From the NCBI GenBank assembly GCA_964412505.1, contig CAYPOM010000003.1, positions 40,900 to 104,899 of the forward strand: DNA of 64,000 bases. Direction: 5' to 3'. Shown piece after piece: positions 27,447 through 38,143 of this stretch (position 1 is the first letter of the stretch; each line of letters starts with the position of its first letter). The DNA is from CAYLKK01 sp964412505. Lineage in GTDB: Bacteria > Pseudomonadota > Alphaproteobacteria > UBA3830 > CAYLKK01. The translations under genes and the position numbers were made by a program. The notes beneath the pieces were generated by a model. The model was not told the origin of the DNA and searched no databases. It worked only from the letters and a program-made list of their open reading frames with translations.

Positions 27447-28220
27447 TTAGTTTACAAAAAACAGCGAAGTTAGAAGATAATTAAAAATCAATATTAATAT
27501 GCATGCGAAAACAACTGCATTTGTAGTCGCCTCACCTACCCCTTTAGCTCCTTTCGAACAGAAAAAACCGCAATAACATCCAAAAGCCGATATAGAAAAC
27601 CCAAACGTGGCTGCTTTTACTAAACCAGAAAAAACGTCCATAAACTCTAAATTGCGTAATGTTTGATCTATATAAGCAACACTAGAAAAATTCAAAACTG
27701 TAGTTCCTACAATATATCCACCAAAAACTCCGAGAATATCTGCAATAAAAACTAAAACTGGCAACATAATAATTCCAGCTAAAATTCTAGGAGAAACTAA
27801 ATAATTATAAGGATTTACGCTCATAGTTTCTAAAGCATCTATTTGCTCACTAACTCGCATAGACCCTAATTCAGCAGCCATTGCTGAACTTATACGCCCA
27901 GCGACCATTAACCCAGTCAAAACTGGACCGAGTTCTCGTGTGATTGATATTAACACGACAGTAGCGACAGCACTTTCTCCAGAAAATCTAGCGAAACCTG
28001 TGTAAGTTTGCAAAGCCAAAACCATTCCAGCAAAGATAGCAGTTAAACCTACTATAGGTAGAGAAAAAAATCCGATTTCAGAACATTGCTTCAGGAAGTT
28101 TCTTAAAAAAAATGGAGTCGCAAAAATACGAATAACACCATTAAAAACAAATAAAGAAAAAACACCTACAGAACGAAAAAAATTGAGCACATAAGCTCCG
28201 ATATTAGCTACGAAAGCCAT
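27447..28220 (-). CDS. mlaE: Phospholipid ABC transporter permease MlaE-like
   Basis: A 257-residue permease with five or six membrane helices, typical of MlaE (YrbE, DUF140). Family features are FFSLPIVGLTAIFAGMVLALQ in the first half, then RELGPVLTGLMVAGR, the conserved coupling region AELGSMRVSEQIDALETMSV, and NPYNYLVSPRI. It acts with MlaF and a solute-binding MlaD in the inner membrane, receiving or delivering lipid via MlaC (a candidate is at 9763). The gene lies downstream of mrcA with a 140-base gap that could contain its own promoter. Confidence 0.92.
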   Translation of the reverse strand: MAFVANIGAYVLNFFRSVGVFSLFVFNGVIRIFATPFFLRNFLKQCSEIGFFSLPIVGLTAIFAGMVLALQTYTGFARFSGESAVATVVLISITRELGPVLTGLMVAGRISSAMAAELGSMRVSEQIDALETMSVNPYNYLVSPRILAGIIMLPVLVFIADILGVFGGYIVGTTVLNFSSVAYIDQTLRNLEFMDVFSGLVKAATFGFSISAFGCYCGFFCSKGAKGVGEATTNAVVFACILILIFNYLLTSLFFVN

Positions 28221-28359
28221 ATTAAATCCTTATCCAAAGAACAATCTTGAAGAAATAATACCAAATCAACTACACAAATAGAAATTTTATGTGCAAAATT
28301 TATGCATAAATTCATTAATAATATACATTTCAACCTAAATTGATACAGTTTCATGTATA

Positions 28360-30735
28360 CTAATATATCAAATCAATTTCATCTTGTGTTTTTTTCTCAC
28401 CAGAAACATCAGACAATGTTTGTTCATTATTTATATGCGCAACATCGATTTTATCATTCTTCTTAAAAGCTTCAAGAATTGCACTTTTTGAATCATATGA
28501 ACATTGTTTGCCTGTATATTTATCAACAGATTTAAATGTTATTCCGTTGGGCACTCTAAATGGAATTTTATTTTTATCCAATTTTGCTAGTTTCATAAAC
28601 TCTACGAAAATTGGAAGAGCAGTAGTAGCACCAACTGCATTTTTACCTAAAGAAATAGATGCGTCATCAAAACAAACCAAGACTCCTACAGCGATATCAG
28701 GTGTACAAGCTATAAACCAATTATCCTTGCTATCATTGCTTGTCCCAGTTTTTCCAGCCAATGGGATATTTAACTGCAAAGCGCCACGGGACGTTCCTCG
28801 CAAAACAGACCCACACATTAAAGATGTTATTTGATATGCACTTTCTGCACTAATTACCCTAGTTTTTTCTTTATTTAGTAAAGGAGGATATTCTACATCT
28901 GCACCTACTGTTTTTATAAATTCATCGTTATCTGCTTGATAAATATTTTTTCCGTCTTTATCCTGAATATGTTCAATAAATCTTGGTACAACGGCATATC
29001 CACCATTACTCATTGTACAATATGCCGCAGTTAACTTTAGTAGAGTAGATTCACATGCGCCTAAGACCATAGACCACACTTTAGGACTTTTCTTAAATAC
29101 ACCCAACTTCTCAGAGATTAAGCCTATATTCTGCAAACCTGCTAACTGAGCAACACGAACAGTCACAGTATTCAAAGATCTCTCTAAACCTGCACGCAAT
29201 GTGACAAGCCCGACTGATTCATCCATAAAATTTTTTGGCGTCCAAACGCCCAAATTTCCACCTAAATCTATACTCACTGGAGCACCACTTATAAGCATAT
29301 TTGGAGCACATCCATACTCTAATGCTGTTAAATAAACGATAGGCTTAAAGCATGATCCTACTTGCCGCATAGCCTGAGTAGCGCGATTAAATTTACTTTT
29401 ATAAAAATCATACCCGCCCTGAATAGCTAACACTTTACCTGAATTTGAATCAATAACAACAATTGCCCCTTGAACAATAGGAACCTGTTTCAAATATGCT
29501 TTTTTATCTTTCAATATAAAGAAAACAACGTCTCCAATTTTTAATCTATTTTTAGATGAATTAGCCCAAGTTACGTCAGAAGCTACAATTTGATATTCAT
29601 TTTTAGATATATCCCTAATAAATACATCTTTATTGTGTATTCTAGAGATTACCCCTTTTTTCCATAATGGATTAAAAGTATCACTTGATACATTTTTTAA
29701 ATCATTTTCTACAGTATCAATTTTGTAGTCAATTTTTCCAATTGCGCCTCTCCACCCGTATTGTCTATCAAGTTTTTCTAAACCATTCTTAAGCGCAATT
29801 TCGGCAGCAATTTGATATTCTTTTTTCATAGGTACAAAGACAGTAAACCCATTCTTGTTTATGCTATCCACATCGGCTTTCTCATATATTTCTTTCCTCA
29901 CTTCTTCCGCATAATACTCAAACCCACTATGTTTTGAATCACAGTCTATAGCTACAGAAAATTCCTGATTACATGCATTTTCAAACTCATCTTTATTAAT
30001 ATAGCCAGATTCTAACATACGTCGAATCACCCAATTTCTCCGTGCTATAGCGCGCTCTTTATGTTTTACAGGATCGTAGTATGATGCCCCTTTAGCCAAT
30101 GCTGCCAACAAACAACATTCTGCTATATCTAAATCTGACAATGACTTTGAAAAATAATACTTACTTGCAGCACTGACTCCATATGTTCCATTCCCTAAAT
30201 ATATCTGATTTAAATATAATTCGAGAATCTTATCTTTCGACATAGTATTTTCAATACGGAACGCTAGCAACGCCTCTCTAATTTTTCTAGTGTAAGATAA
30301 TTCATTACTTCCTACTAAAAAAATTCTTGCAACTTGTTGTGTAATTGTAGAAGCTCCCTGCGGTCTTTTGTGTTGTCCTACACTCAATATATTATTTATC
30401 AATGAACGAAATATTCCGACTAAATCGATACCATAATGTGTGTAAAAATTCTTATCTTCTGCAGACAAAAATGCATGTTTTAAATTTTCAGGAATATTTT
30501 CGATAGGAATGAATGTCCGTTTTTCTGCTGCGAATTCCTTCAAGACAGTCCCATCTTCTAAAAAAACATTGCTTGACACATCAGGATCATATTCAGACAA
30601 AGTACGGTGATCTGGAAGGCCACTGCCAAAATAGTATAAACCTCCTATCGATATTACTGTACCTAAAAGAACAATAGATAAAAAAGTAACAACTGAATAC
30701 CCTATCCACTTAATCAAAAATTTTATTCCTTGCAT
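28360..30735 (-). CDS. mrcA: Penicillin-binding protein 1A (bifunctional)
   Basis: A 791-residue class A PBP that polymerises and cross-links peptidoglycan. A membrane anchor lies at residues 10-30. The transglycosylase domain follows with EDKNFYTHYGID (catalytic Glu), ASTITQQVARI and KIREALLAFRIE. An inserted OB-like domain is near 330-400. The transpeptidase domain has the active Ser in GSCFKP, SLNTVT as the SxN motif, and GKTGTSND as KTG. ATG 30735 is used; the longer frame begins at TTG 30750. It is placed between tssA and mlaE in the leftward cluster, with 57 bases from the tssA stop. Confidence 0.95.
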   Translation of the reverse strand: MQGIKFLIKWIGYSVVTFLSIVLLGTVISIGGLYYFGSGLPDHRTLSEYDPDVSSNVFLEDGTVLKEFAAEKRTFIPIENIPENLKHAFLSAEDKNFYTHYGIDLVGIFRSLINNILSVGQHKRPQGASTITQQVARIFLVGSNELSYTRKIREALLAFRIENTMSKDKILELYLNQIYLGNGTYGVSAASKYYFSKSLSDLDIAECCLLAALAKGASYYDPVKHKERAIARRNWVIRRMLESGYINKDEFENACNQEFSVAIDCDSKHSGFEYYAEEVRKEIYEKADVDSINKNGFTVFVPMKKEYQIAAEIALKNGLEKLDRQYGWRGAIGKIDYKIDTVENDLKNVSSDTFNPLWKKGVISRIHNKDVFIRDISKNEYQIVASDVTWANSSKNRLKIGDVVFFILKDKKAYLKQVPIVQGAIVVIDSNSGKVLAIQGGYDFYKSKFNRATQAMRQVGSCFKPIVYLTALEYGCAPNMLISGAPVSIDLGGNLGVWTPKNFMDESVGLVTLRAGLERSLNTVTVRVAQLAGLQNIGLISEKLGVFKKSPKVWSMVLGACESTLLKLTAAYCTMSNGGYAVVPRFIEHIQDKDGKNIYQADNDEFIKTVGADVEYPPLLNKEKTRVISAESAYQITSLMCGSVLRGTSRGALQLNIPLAGKTGTSNDSKDNWFIACTPDIAVGVLVCFDDASISLGKNAVGATTALPIFVEFMKLAKLDKNKIPFRVPNGITFKSVDKYTGKQCSYDSKSAILEAFKKNDKIDVAHINNEQTLSDVSGEKKTQDEIDLIY

Positions 30736-30792
30736 TCCTACAAATTCCAAAACAATTGCAGAGTAACATTTTTAAAATAAATGATCTATATT

Positions 30793-31875
30793 TTATTTCA
30801 TAATTTCATATAATTTTGAAATACAATTTATTGCCGGTTCACCATCTTTTGTCTTCATCTCCATTACATTTGATATCGGCTGATTATTTAAATAAATAGC
30901 AGTTTTAATCAATATTGGAGATAAGCTTTGTGGTTGCGTTTTTTCTAAAAAAACACAAATTTTACTTAGTAAATCATAAGCTTGCGAAACAGAAATATTT
31001 TCATTTGGAAGGCTATTCTTCCCAAAACTCAGATGATCGACTTCCTCTTCATTCTCTGTGTTCTCTTCTGCAGACTGATCAATATCTTCGCTATTATTTT
31101 CTACTATCTTGTGATGGTATTCAGGCTCATCATACGGCCAAATCTCAAGTTTCCTTGTTTTTATTATATTACACATTTCCGCGTCTAGAACTTCTAAACT
31201 TTTCTTTAATGAACTAAAGCTAGGAGAAAATTCACTTGATTTTATATTAAGAAATTTATCTAATTTTTTTAGGCTATCGTAGGCAGCACTTAAATAATGC
31301 TGCGTTTCTATAAAGAAAAAATTATCTGTAGAATCTTGAGAAGTACGTATCTCTAAAAATGAATCAGACTGCGAATCGTTTTTAGCCTCACTTTTAGCCT
31401 CTATCAAATTAGCTAAATTTTTTACGGTAAACTCTGAATTTTGAGGAGAACTAATTGGTAAAAACATTAAACGATCTTGAATTTTTTTTGCACTATACAT
31501 AAAAGGGGCAAATCTATATTCAAGGTCGTCGCTAAGGCTAGGATAAGCGATATCCCAAAACTTTTCAGAGAATTCCAAAAGGAATTCTATACCCAATGAT
31601 AAGCCTTTCCATTTGTATAATTCAATCATTGATTCAACTAGCCAAACGCAAATTTGCAAATCCTTAGATTCATTTTCTAGAACAGAACAACATAATTTTT
31701 CTACATATCCCCAATCAGCTTTTTTTAATTTTTTCTGCCAAACTCCTTGCGAAAGGTCTACATCATCTTCTCTCATAGCTTCTTTTATTTCATCATATAC
31801 ATTCTCATATCTGAGGTATTTACCAGCAGGATTATCTACCTGTATTTCACACAAAATTTTGCTTTTGTCTAACAT
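30793..31875 (-). CDS. tssA: Type VI secretion system protein TssA-like
   Basis: A 360-residue protein whose N-terminal 120 residues match the ImpA_N domain of TssA: NPAGKYLRYENVYDEIKEAMREDD, then WQKKLKKADWGYVEKLC and ESKDLQICVWLVE. TssA caps the growing sheath and primes assembly at the membrane complex in known T6SSs. The middle is acidic and divergent. The C-terminal about 75 residues (VSQAYDLLSKICVFLEKTQPQSLSPILI) match the usual TssA C-terminal helical segment. It is 15 bases downstream of tssM on the same strand, so part of the tssKLMA transcript. Confidence 0.85.
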   Translation of the reverse strand: MLDKSKILCEIQVDNPAGKYLRYENVYDEIKEAMREDDVDLSQGVWQKKLKKADWGYVEKLCCSVLENESKDLQICVWLVESMIELYKWKGLSLGIEFLLEFSEKFWDIAYPSLSDDLEYRFAPFMYSAKKIQDRLMFLPISSPQNSEFTVKNLANLIEAKSEAKNDSQSDSFLEIRTSQDSTDNFFFIETQHYLSAAYDSLKKLDKFLNIKSSEFSPSFSSLKKSLEVLDAEMCNIIKTRKLEIWPYDEPEYHHKIVENNSEDIDQSAEENTENEEEVDHLSFGKNSLPNENISVSQAYDLLSKICVFLEKTQPQSLSPILIKTAIYLNNQPISNVMEMKTKDGEPAINCISKLYEIMK

Positions 31876-31890
31876 AAAACACCATTAAAA

Positions 31891-34800
31891 CTAAAATTGC
31901 AAAAGCTCTGCCTTCCCTGGAAAATCAGGAATTGAAAATGCTTGCCATGCACCAGAAGCATTTTTCATCATAGGTGTAACTTTCATATATATTTTTGTCT
32001 CTGTATCTTGTCCATTTTCATCTCTAATTGGAGCAGTAAATTGCAAAATAGCTCCAGAAGCAGATAGAATATTATGTCTTGTTATTTTATGGTTTTCCAC
32101 CATACTAAAAAATCCCCATAATCCACCATAAGAAAACAATACACTTCTACCACGCAGAGAAGCATTTTGCATATTTGGCTGATGTAATTGTATACTCTGT
32201 GATTCGACAAATTTTAATTCTACATCTACATTATCTCCATTATGGAAAATAATTACATTTCCAGTTTCATCATTTCCCTGACCATTTACCATAATTTTTC
32301 TACCTAATAATATGTTAGCATTCTGTTCGTTATCTCTATTAATTTTTGGCACTATTTGAAATGCGACTAAAGAATTATTTATATCTGTACTCTTTGAATG
32401 CTCTATCCAAAGTTTCAAAAAACTTACAATACTAGGGACAGTTGAAATAAACGTAATTACATCTTGAGATATATTTTTCTCTAATGCCTTTTGTTTAAGG
32501 ATATCTTCAACATTTACATCAAAAGATTCAAACAAACGAACGAATCCATCAATTGCCTGCAAAGAAATTTCATCATAAGAATTAGAGAATGGTCCTTTAT
32601 CTGCTATATGAGTATTATAAAAGTTTGCTAAATTGTTGTAATAGCTATAAGCTTTTTGTACATCAATATTATTCGCTCTATTTATCAAAGCTTTTGCAAT
32701 TTTAGACCTTTGGTTTGTAAAATAGTCACCACTTTGGTTTGAAATTTCATGGATAGACGGATCTATTTTTACTGTATTAATAGTTGTTCCAGAAATTATT
32801 CCGTTTATAAATGACTCTAATGCTGCTATCGAATTGCCAGGTTTACTCAAGTCGAATGCATCAATCTGATTTGAAATTTCTATCCACTTATTAACCTCAT
32901 TCATTTGAGAAACCCTATTACTCAAGCAATCTAAAGTTAAAATAGCTATGGCAGGATTTGCAATTTCTTTTGATAAAAACTTCACTCGAGAGTATTGAGA
33001 TGCTAAATATTTTTTTACCAAGTTAGGATCATTACTTCCAGCAAATTTCGGAGCTACATTACCACTCCAATCATTAAATAATTCATTCCCAACAGAATAT
33101 GGAGTTTCCAATTCAAACAATGAATCAGCAGTTTTTAGTAAATCTAAAGCTTGAGAAATTATCAAATTGTGAAAGCCAAAATCACTAGCACCTTTACTAA
33201 TCAAACTATTCATAAACATTATAATTTTGCTCAAGTTTTGGCTAAGGTCATTTAAATTATGCGCATGCTTCTTCATGAAACTTTCTCTTAAGCTCGCAGA
33301 ATCCATATTAGGAGCATCTTCCAAATTCTGAGCTCTAGCTAATATGTTTATTATCACTGGGTAAATCATCTTTCGAACAATTGATGAGTAAACATGCTGA
33401 AATGTAGGTCTCATTGTTTTAAGCTGATTTTTTTCGAAAATCTCTACTTTTTCAATTAACCTTACAGCTTCTCGAACAGTATCTATATCCCAATTTAGTA
33501 TCTGGTCAGATGGAATATTCGTCGTTAAGCTCTTTTCTGCTACTTTAATTGCAAAATTTGATTCAGCAATTTTTTTTATTTCACTAGCAAATTGCATAAA
33601 ACTAGATGAATGTCCATCGAATTTTTCATTAAAAACCTTTCCAGTAAAAACTGTAGAACATGTAGCTAGTTTATTTTTTAACTTAGCAAATTCAGCATTA
33701 GCTAGATCAGATAACTCTTTAGAAATTTGATACCCTAAAATTCTAGTATTTTCGATATCATTAAATACTTCAGAATATTCTTTTGTAGGCTTAAATTCTT
33801 TAGCTTTAATCCAGTTAAATTTATTAGAACCGACAAGTTCAATTATCCTTTCAATTTTCGCATTTAACTTATTTATACTTTCAGCAGAATAAATATCTTT
33901 TGGATTTTGAGATGACTGACCAAGTACATTTATGTCTTCACATAATTTTATAAAAATCTTCTCTATTGTATGATCAAATATCTCTGAAATAAATTGCGAA
34001 AATAACTCTTTTATTCTTAAGTATATTCTATCGTGAAAATCATCAAGGTTAAATTGAGGCGCTACAAATTTCGAACTAGATTCACGATTATTTATTGCAT
34101 TCGAAATATTGAATGTTTCTTTAAAGATTTCCTTTGTAATTGCATTTAAAGCCTCAGGATCTTCTAGCTTTCTTAATCGATTATACTCTCCTTCCATACG
34201 TTCTAAACGTTTAATCTCTTGTACGTATTTTTTAAACTGTATAAAAGATTGAACAGAACTTATCTCGAATGGATTCACCCTCACAGAATTTTCTTCATCG
34301 TTGTTGTAATTCGAACCTACATTTTTTGCACTAAGGTTTAAATCTAAAAAAATTGCCTTTGTCGCCACACTATCAAAAATAATCCCTATTGTCGAAGTAA
34401 TTCTATTTGGAATTTGAGAAAACCAAGAAGCTGGAACAAAAATCGAAAACATATCTTTCTTTTTAACATTCGACAAAAGTTGCAACATTTTTTTTATTTC
34501 ACTATTCATTATTTGTTGATCAGTTTTGTCTTTTATATTTCCTTCAATTACTGCGATTCGTTTCATCAAACCGACAGCTGATCTCAAAACCGAATCTAAG
34601 TTTGTAATTTCTTTATTTATACTATTTGTCCCATAATTCCAACCGATAACGAATGTAGCAGCAACAGAAGCATAAATACCTCTTTTGATCCACATCTCTT
34701 TGCCAGCATGTAAATGCATTACAGCAATAGGAGAAGCTAGATTTGACTCTACTAAAATTTTTTCTTTAAATAAATCCTCAGCAAAACAAACGCCATTTTT

Positions 34801-35970
34801 TACGACATCATTTTGTTCAATTTTTTTTATATTGTTTGCATTAGGATTTAGGATACTTGCTTGTACTATAGGTACTGTAGACGCTTTCTCATGTACTACT
34901 GCTGTAAGATATATTCCACGTAAAAAGATCGAATTTGTTTTATCTTTTCCATTTGTAAGTGCGATTACATACTCTTTCAAACCATCTATAATTTCATAAA
35001 ATCCTGTAGATACAAAAATAGCATGATTTAGCTTTTCTGACAGTCTTTTTTCCTTAGCGAAAGACAATGTAGCCTTCCTTAAACCGATATGTACTGATTC
35101 TTTGAACAAACTTAGCCAATTTACAGGAAGTGTCTTCTCATAATAATTGTCCACAGACCAACCTATAATTTGATTCCTTTCAGAAATTGAGAGCTCAGCG
35201 CAAAAGTCATAAAAATATTTGATTTTATCAGAATTAGTTATAATCAGATAAACTGGTAAATGCATATTTATAGTATTTTGTGCACTTGAAATCTTATAAG
35301 CAGTTTCTCTCGCTATTTTTATTAATTCGCTCGAATTTTCAATTAAGTAATCAGCAGGAATTGTTAGTATTATTCCATCTAATGGACGTCTAGGCCTAAA
35401 ATATCTAAAAACTTTACATAAGAAATTCCAAAACTCCATAGATTCTGTAAAAAAAGTATTACTGGGCACCTCAAACAAAATACTGTTATCAAAAAGCTTC
35501 CAAGTATCTTCATGATTTTTTTCTTCGCCTGGAAGGTTCATAAATCTCAATCCATCAAGCAATGTAGTTTTACCGGAACTTTTTGGCCCAATGACCAAGT
35601 ATAGTGGCAAACGATAACGCCAATTCCTATCAAATGTTGATGTTTTTAGCAATCTCATAATTTTTAAAAAAGATGTAATGATAGGACCAATTTTTACAAA
35701 ACCTAAGCTATAAAAAATATTCATGAAATATGATGAAACTAATGGGATTTGCTCAGTTCTCATTAAATCAAATGCAGTCTTAATATCGTGAATATCATGA
35801 TTTATTGTAGAAGCTTTTTTAGGCAATTTCGGGGCTGGATTCTTATTGCTTAAAACTACCATAATGACAATCATCGTAATAGCGAGAATCAATCCAATTA
35901 CACAAATTCCTAAAGCTATATAACTTGCATATCCTTTAGAACTGTTTACAAGGTTTGCTAAACTATTCAT
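31891..35970 (-). CDS. tssM: Type VI secretion system inner-membrane protein TssM (IcmF-like)
   Basis: A 1,359-residue protein of the IcmF/TssM family. It has two membrane helices near the N-terminus (about residues 17-40), a cytoplasmic NTPase-like domain with an intact Walker A, GPKSSGKTT, near residue 130, a third helix near residue 430 and a large periplasmic part. With TssL it forms the trans-envelope complex. Length is a little over the usual 1,100-1,300. The ATG at 35970 is preferred to the upstream TTG because AGGAGG sits four bases before it; it overlaps the tssL stop by eight bases. TssJ, the lipoprotein that usually completes this complex, is not in the window. Confidence 0.92.
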   Translation of the reverse strand: MNSLANLVNSSKGYASYIALGICVIGLILAITMIVIMVVLSNKNPAPKLPKKASTINHDIHDIKTAFDLMRTEQIPLVSSYFMNIFYSLGFVKIGPIITSFLKIMRLLKTSTFDRNWRYRLPLYLVIGPKSSGKTTLLDGLRFMNLPGEEKNHEDTWKLFDNSILFEVPSNTFFTESMEFWNFLCKVFRYFRPRRPLDGIILTIPADYLIENSSELIKIARETAYKISSAQNTINMHLPVYLIITNSDKIKYFYDFCAELSISERNQIIGWSVDNYYEKTLPVNWLSLFKESVHIGLRKATLSFAKEKRLSEKLNHAIFVSTGFYEIIDGLKEYVIALTNGKDKTNSIFLRGIYLTAVVHEKASTVPIVQASILNPNANNIKKIEQNDVVKNGVCFAEDLFKEKILVESNLASPIAVMHLHAGKEMWIKRGIYASVAATFVIGWNYGTNSINKEITNLDSVLRSAVGLMKRIAVIEGNIKDKTDQQIMNSEIKKMLQLLSNVKKKDMFSIFVPASWFSQIPNRITSTIGIIFDSVATKAIFLDLNLSAKNVGSNYNNDEENSVRVNPFEISSVQSFIQFKKYVQEIKRLERMEGEYNRLRKLEDPEALNAITKEIFKETFNISNAINNRESSSKFVAPQFNLDDFHDRIYLRIKELFSQFISEIFDHTIEKIFIKLCEDINVLGQSSQNPKDIYSAESINKLNAKIERIIELVGSNKFNWIKAKEFKPTKEYSEVFNDIENTRILGYQISKELSDLANAEFAKLKNKLATCSTVFTGKVFNEKFDGHSSSFMQFASEIKKIAESNFAIKVAEKSLTTNIPSDQILNWDIDTVREAVRLIEKVEIFEKNQLKTMRPTFQHVYSSIVRKMIYPVIINILARAQNLEDAPNMDSASLRESFMKKHAHNLNDLSQNLSKIIMFMNSLISKGASDFGFHNLIISQALDLLKTADSLFELETPYSVGNELFNDWSGNVAPKFAGSNDPNLVKKYLASQYSRVKFLSKEIANPAIAILTLDCLSNRVSQMNEVNKWIEISNQIDAFDLSKPGNSIAALESFINGIISGTTINTVKIDPSIHEISNQSGDYFTNQRSKIAKALINRANNIDVQKAYSYYNNLANFYNTHIADKGPFSNSYDEISLQAIDGFVRLFESFDVNVEDILKQKALEKNISQDVITFISTVPSIVSFLKLWIEHSKSTDINNSLVAFQIVPKINRDNEQNANILLGRKIMVNGQGNDETGNVIIFHNGDNVDVELKFVESQSIQLHQPNMQNASLRGRSVLFSYGGLWGFFSMVENHKITRHNILSASGAILQFTAPIRDENGQDTETKIYMKVTPMMKNASGAWQAFSIPDFPGKAELLQF

Positions 35971-36739
35971 AAACCTCCTGAATCGCAATCTCTTCTATTT
36001 CATCTATCTTCGCCAATATAGAATTAGTATTAAAAAACCAATATAAAATCCCGAAAATTATAAAAACCACCATTCCGAAAGAAATAACTCTATTCCATGA
36101 CGCTGGATCTGGTAGCAACACCTGAACTGTCTGCATAACAGAGTTAGTATATTCTTCATCGAATAATCGAAAATCTCTGATTTCTGCACTATGATCAACC
36201 GCCACTATAAATTGATACAACTTATTTCTGTAATTCGCTATTTCCTGACTATCGATCTCACCTCTAAATTTCCCCCTAAACCCAAGCGCTAACATTTTTA
36301 AATAAACTTCAGCTAAATCTGAAAATAGAGCATTCCCCTCTAAAAGCAAGTTATCTATTCTTTTAAAAATCAACTCCCCAGAAACATGCGAACTAAAAAA
36401 TGCAGCTTCCAATAAATGAGCCTCCCAAAATGCTTTTCCATCCCAATTTATATTCAAGAAAAGCTCATCTGCTAAAGAGCACATGGCATACAAAGATTCA
36501 CCCAAATCTTCATCAATAAAAGACGTAGAAGCAGTTCTAGTCGTTGAAAAAACTACCATATTTTTTTTTAGAAAAGCTTCCATCTCATTGGAAATCTTAA
36601 TCGGCTCTAAATGTTCTCCACTATTTATGGCATTGATATGATTTAACAAAATTTCACAAAAGTTATTAAATATAATATTTATCGATTTTTTACGGAGAAC
36701 ATCTGTATGTGTAGCTGATATTAATGCGTCCATTCCCAT
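35963..36739 (-). CDS. tssL: Type VI secretion system protein TssL (DotU-like)
   Basis: A 258-residue protein of the DotU/TssL family. A cytoplasmic helical domain occupies residues 20-210 with the characteristic sequence YAMCSLADELFLNINWDGKAFWEAHLLE, and the single C-terminal membrane helix is VVFIIFGILYWFF. It has no peptidoglycan-binding OmpA domain, so it is the short type. It forms the inner-membrane complex with TssM. Its start is two bases beyond the tssK stop and its end overlaps tssM, a tightly packed operon. Confidence 0.92.
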   Translation of the reverse strand: MGMDALISATHTDVLRKKSINIIFNNFCEILLNHINAINSGEHLEPIKISNEMEAFLKKNMVVFSTTRTASTSFIDEDLGESLYAMCSLADELFLNINWDGKAFWEAHLLEAAFFSSHVSGELIFKRIDNLLLEGNALFSDLAEVYLKMLALGFRGKFRGEIDSQEIANYRNKLYQFIVAVDHSAEIRDFRLFDEEYTNSVMQTVQVLLPDPASWNRVISFGMVVFIIFGILYWFFNTNSILAKIDEIEEIAIQEVYE

Positions 36740-36741
36740 AG

Positions 36742-38046
36742 CTATTTCTTAACATAAAAAACTATTTCTTCAGGTATATTTTCATCTGTATTATTTACAA
36801 AATATAAAAATTCAGACGCAGCGATATACTGATCTTTTGATTTTATTTCCAATACTATAGCGCCATGTGGTGGAACTATATTTTCCCCTCTTTCCAACAC
36901 ATTCCTTTCAGCTCCTAGAATCCGTCTTTCCCTAACTATTTCTATACTACTTTCGCTGGCTATTTGAACTCCATTTATCCATTTTAGCAACTCATTGTCT
37001 GACTGAGAAAACTTCTTCTTTATGCTAACAAAAAACACTGGTTCATTAAGCCAATTTTTCTCAATTTTCAACTTAAATTTGTTATTTTCTTTTTCAAATG
37101 GGATTGTCACAAAAGGCTGCTTTATATACGTTATTGATTTTTCACAAAATGCTACTAGTTTTGAAAATACATCTAGAACATTCTCGTGATCGTATTTTGG
37201 CAGAGAAGGTATAGTTTGCTCAACGTTTATCGCAGCCAATTCAGCAGCTATGTTTAAAAGATATTGATAACACAAAAAAGGAGAAACAGAGTCAAGTTTA
37301 AGCAATGCTTCTATCGGCAATGTAGCACGAATAAGAGATCTTAAGCCGTTTTGAATTTCAGCTCCAAGAACAAATGAAGCATTCCCTACTCTATCAGCAA
37401 AAAAACTAATTTTATTTCTCAAATGAGCTACTAGAGTTCTCATTAACTCTATAACTTTTGAATGTGTATGGAATATAACACTAGGAGGTATGTAATCAAC
37501 AATATCCACACCATTATTTTCAGTCTTTTTTACATATAATAATGGGAAGTGAATAAAACGTGCGTCGATTTCCTCTTCCAGTAAAATTTGTAATTTTGGT
37601 TTTAAGATGCATACATCTTTCGGATTATTACCTGTATTAATATCCTGAACATTCTTCTGTACTCCAGTATAATATCTTTGACTATTGCCTGATATTAAAT
37701 TTTCTCCATATACATATCGAGATACAGCTAAATGTATTTTTATAATGTTAGAAGTACTATCAAGATTATTTTTTATATCTCTCTCTAGTGGGTTATCTTT
37801 CATAGCATCAAAATCAAAAAACAGTCCATCTTGAAATACACCAGATGTTTTCAGCACTCTGACCACACCGTTTGCTAATGCGGATGTATCTATTTGCAGT
37901 TGATCTACACCATATGCAAACATCAACATATTGTTAGTTATATAAGACACACCTGCGGTCAAATTTGCAGAAAAATGCTGAAAATGTTGCGGACATAACA
38001 GCATACCTTCATACCACTGGACATCATTTAATCTAGATATACCCAT
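36742..38046 (-). CDS. tssK: Type VI secretion system baseplate protein TssK
   Basis: A 434-residue TssK, the baseplate part that docks on the membrane complex. The N-terminus has the family signature VQWYEGMLLCPQHFQ (residues 9-23). The central region includes FIHFPLLYVKK and the trimer-neck helices near residues 240-300. It is first of four T6SS genes (tssK-tssL-tssM-tssA), in the order commonly seen for K, L and M. About 97 bases of AT-rich sequence separate it from ftsA upstream; the promoter is not clear. Confidence 0.92.
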   Translation of the reverse strand: MGISRLNDVQWYEGMLLCPQHFQHFSANLTAGVSYITNNMLMFAYGVDQLQIDTSALANGVVRVLKTSGVFQDGLFFDFDAMKDNPLERDIKNNLDSTSNIIKIHLAVSRYVYGENLISGNSQRYYTGVQKNVQDINTGNNPKDVCILKPKLQILLEEEIDARFIHFPLLYVKKTENNGVDIVDYIPPSVIFHTHSKVIELMRTLVAHLRNKISFFADRVGNASFVLGAEIQNGLRSLIRATLPIEALLKLDSVSPFLCYQYLLNIAAELAAINVEQTIPSLPKYDHENVLDVFSKLVAFCEKSITYIKQPFVTIPFEKENNKFKLKIEKNWLNEPVFFVSIKKKFSQSDNELLKWINGVQIASESSIEIVRERRILGAERNVLERGENIVPPHGAIVLEIKSKDQYIAASEFLYFVNNTDENIPEEIVFYVKK

Positions 38047-38143
38047 ACGTTCTACCTTGACAAGATATAGAATATTTAAGATATATATATTAAAAATTTA
38101 TTAAGTCTTTATTTATCTGATGTAAAACACCTAAATATTCAAA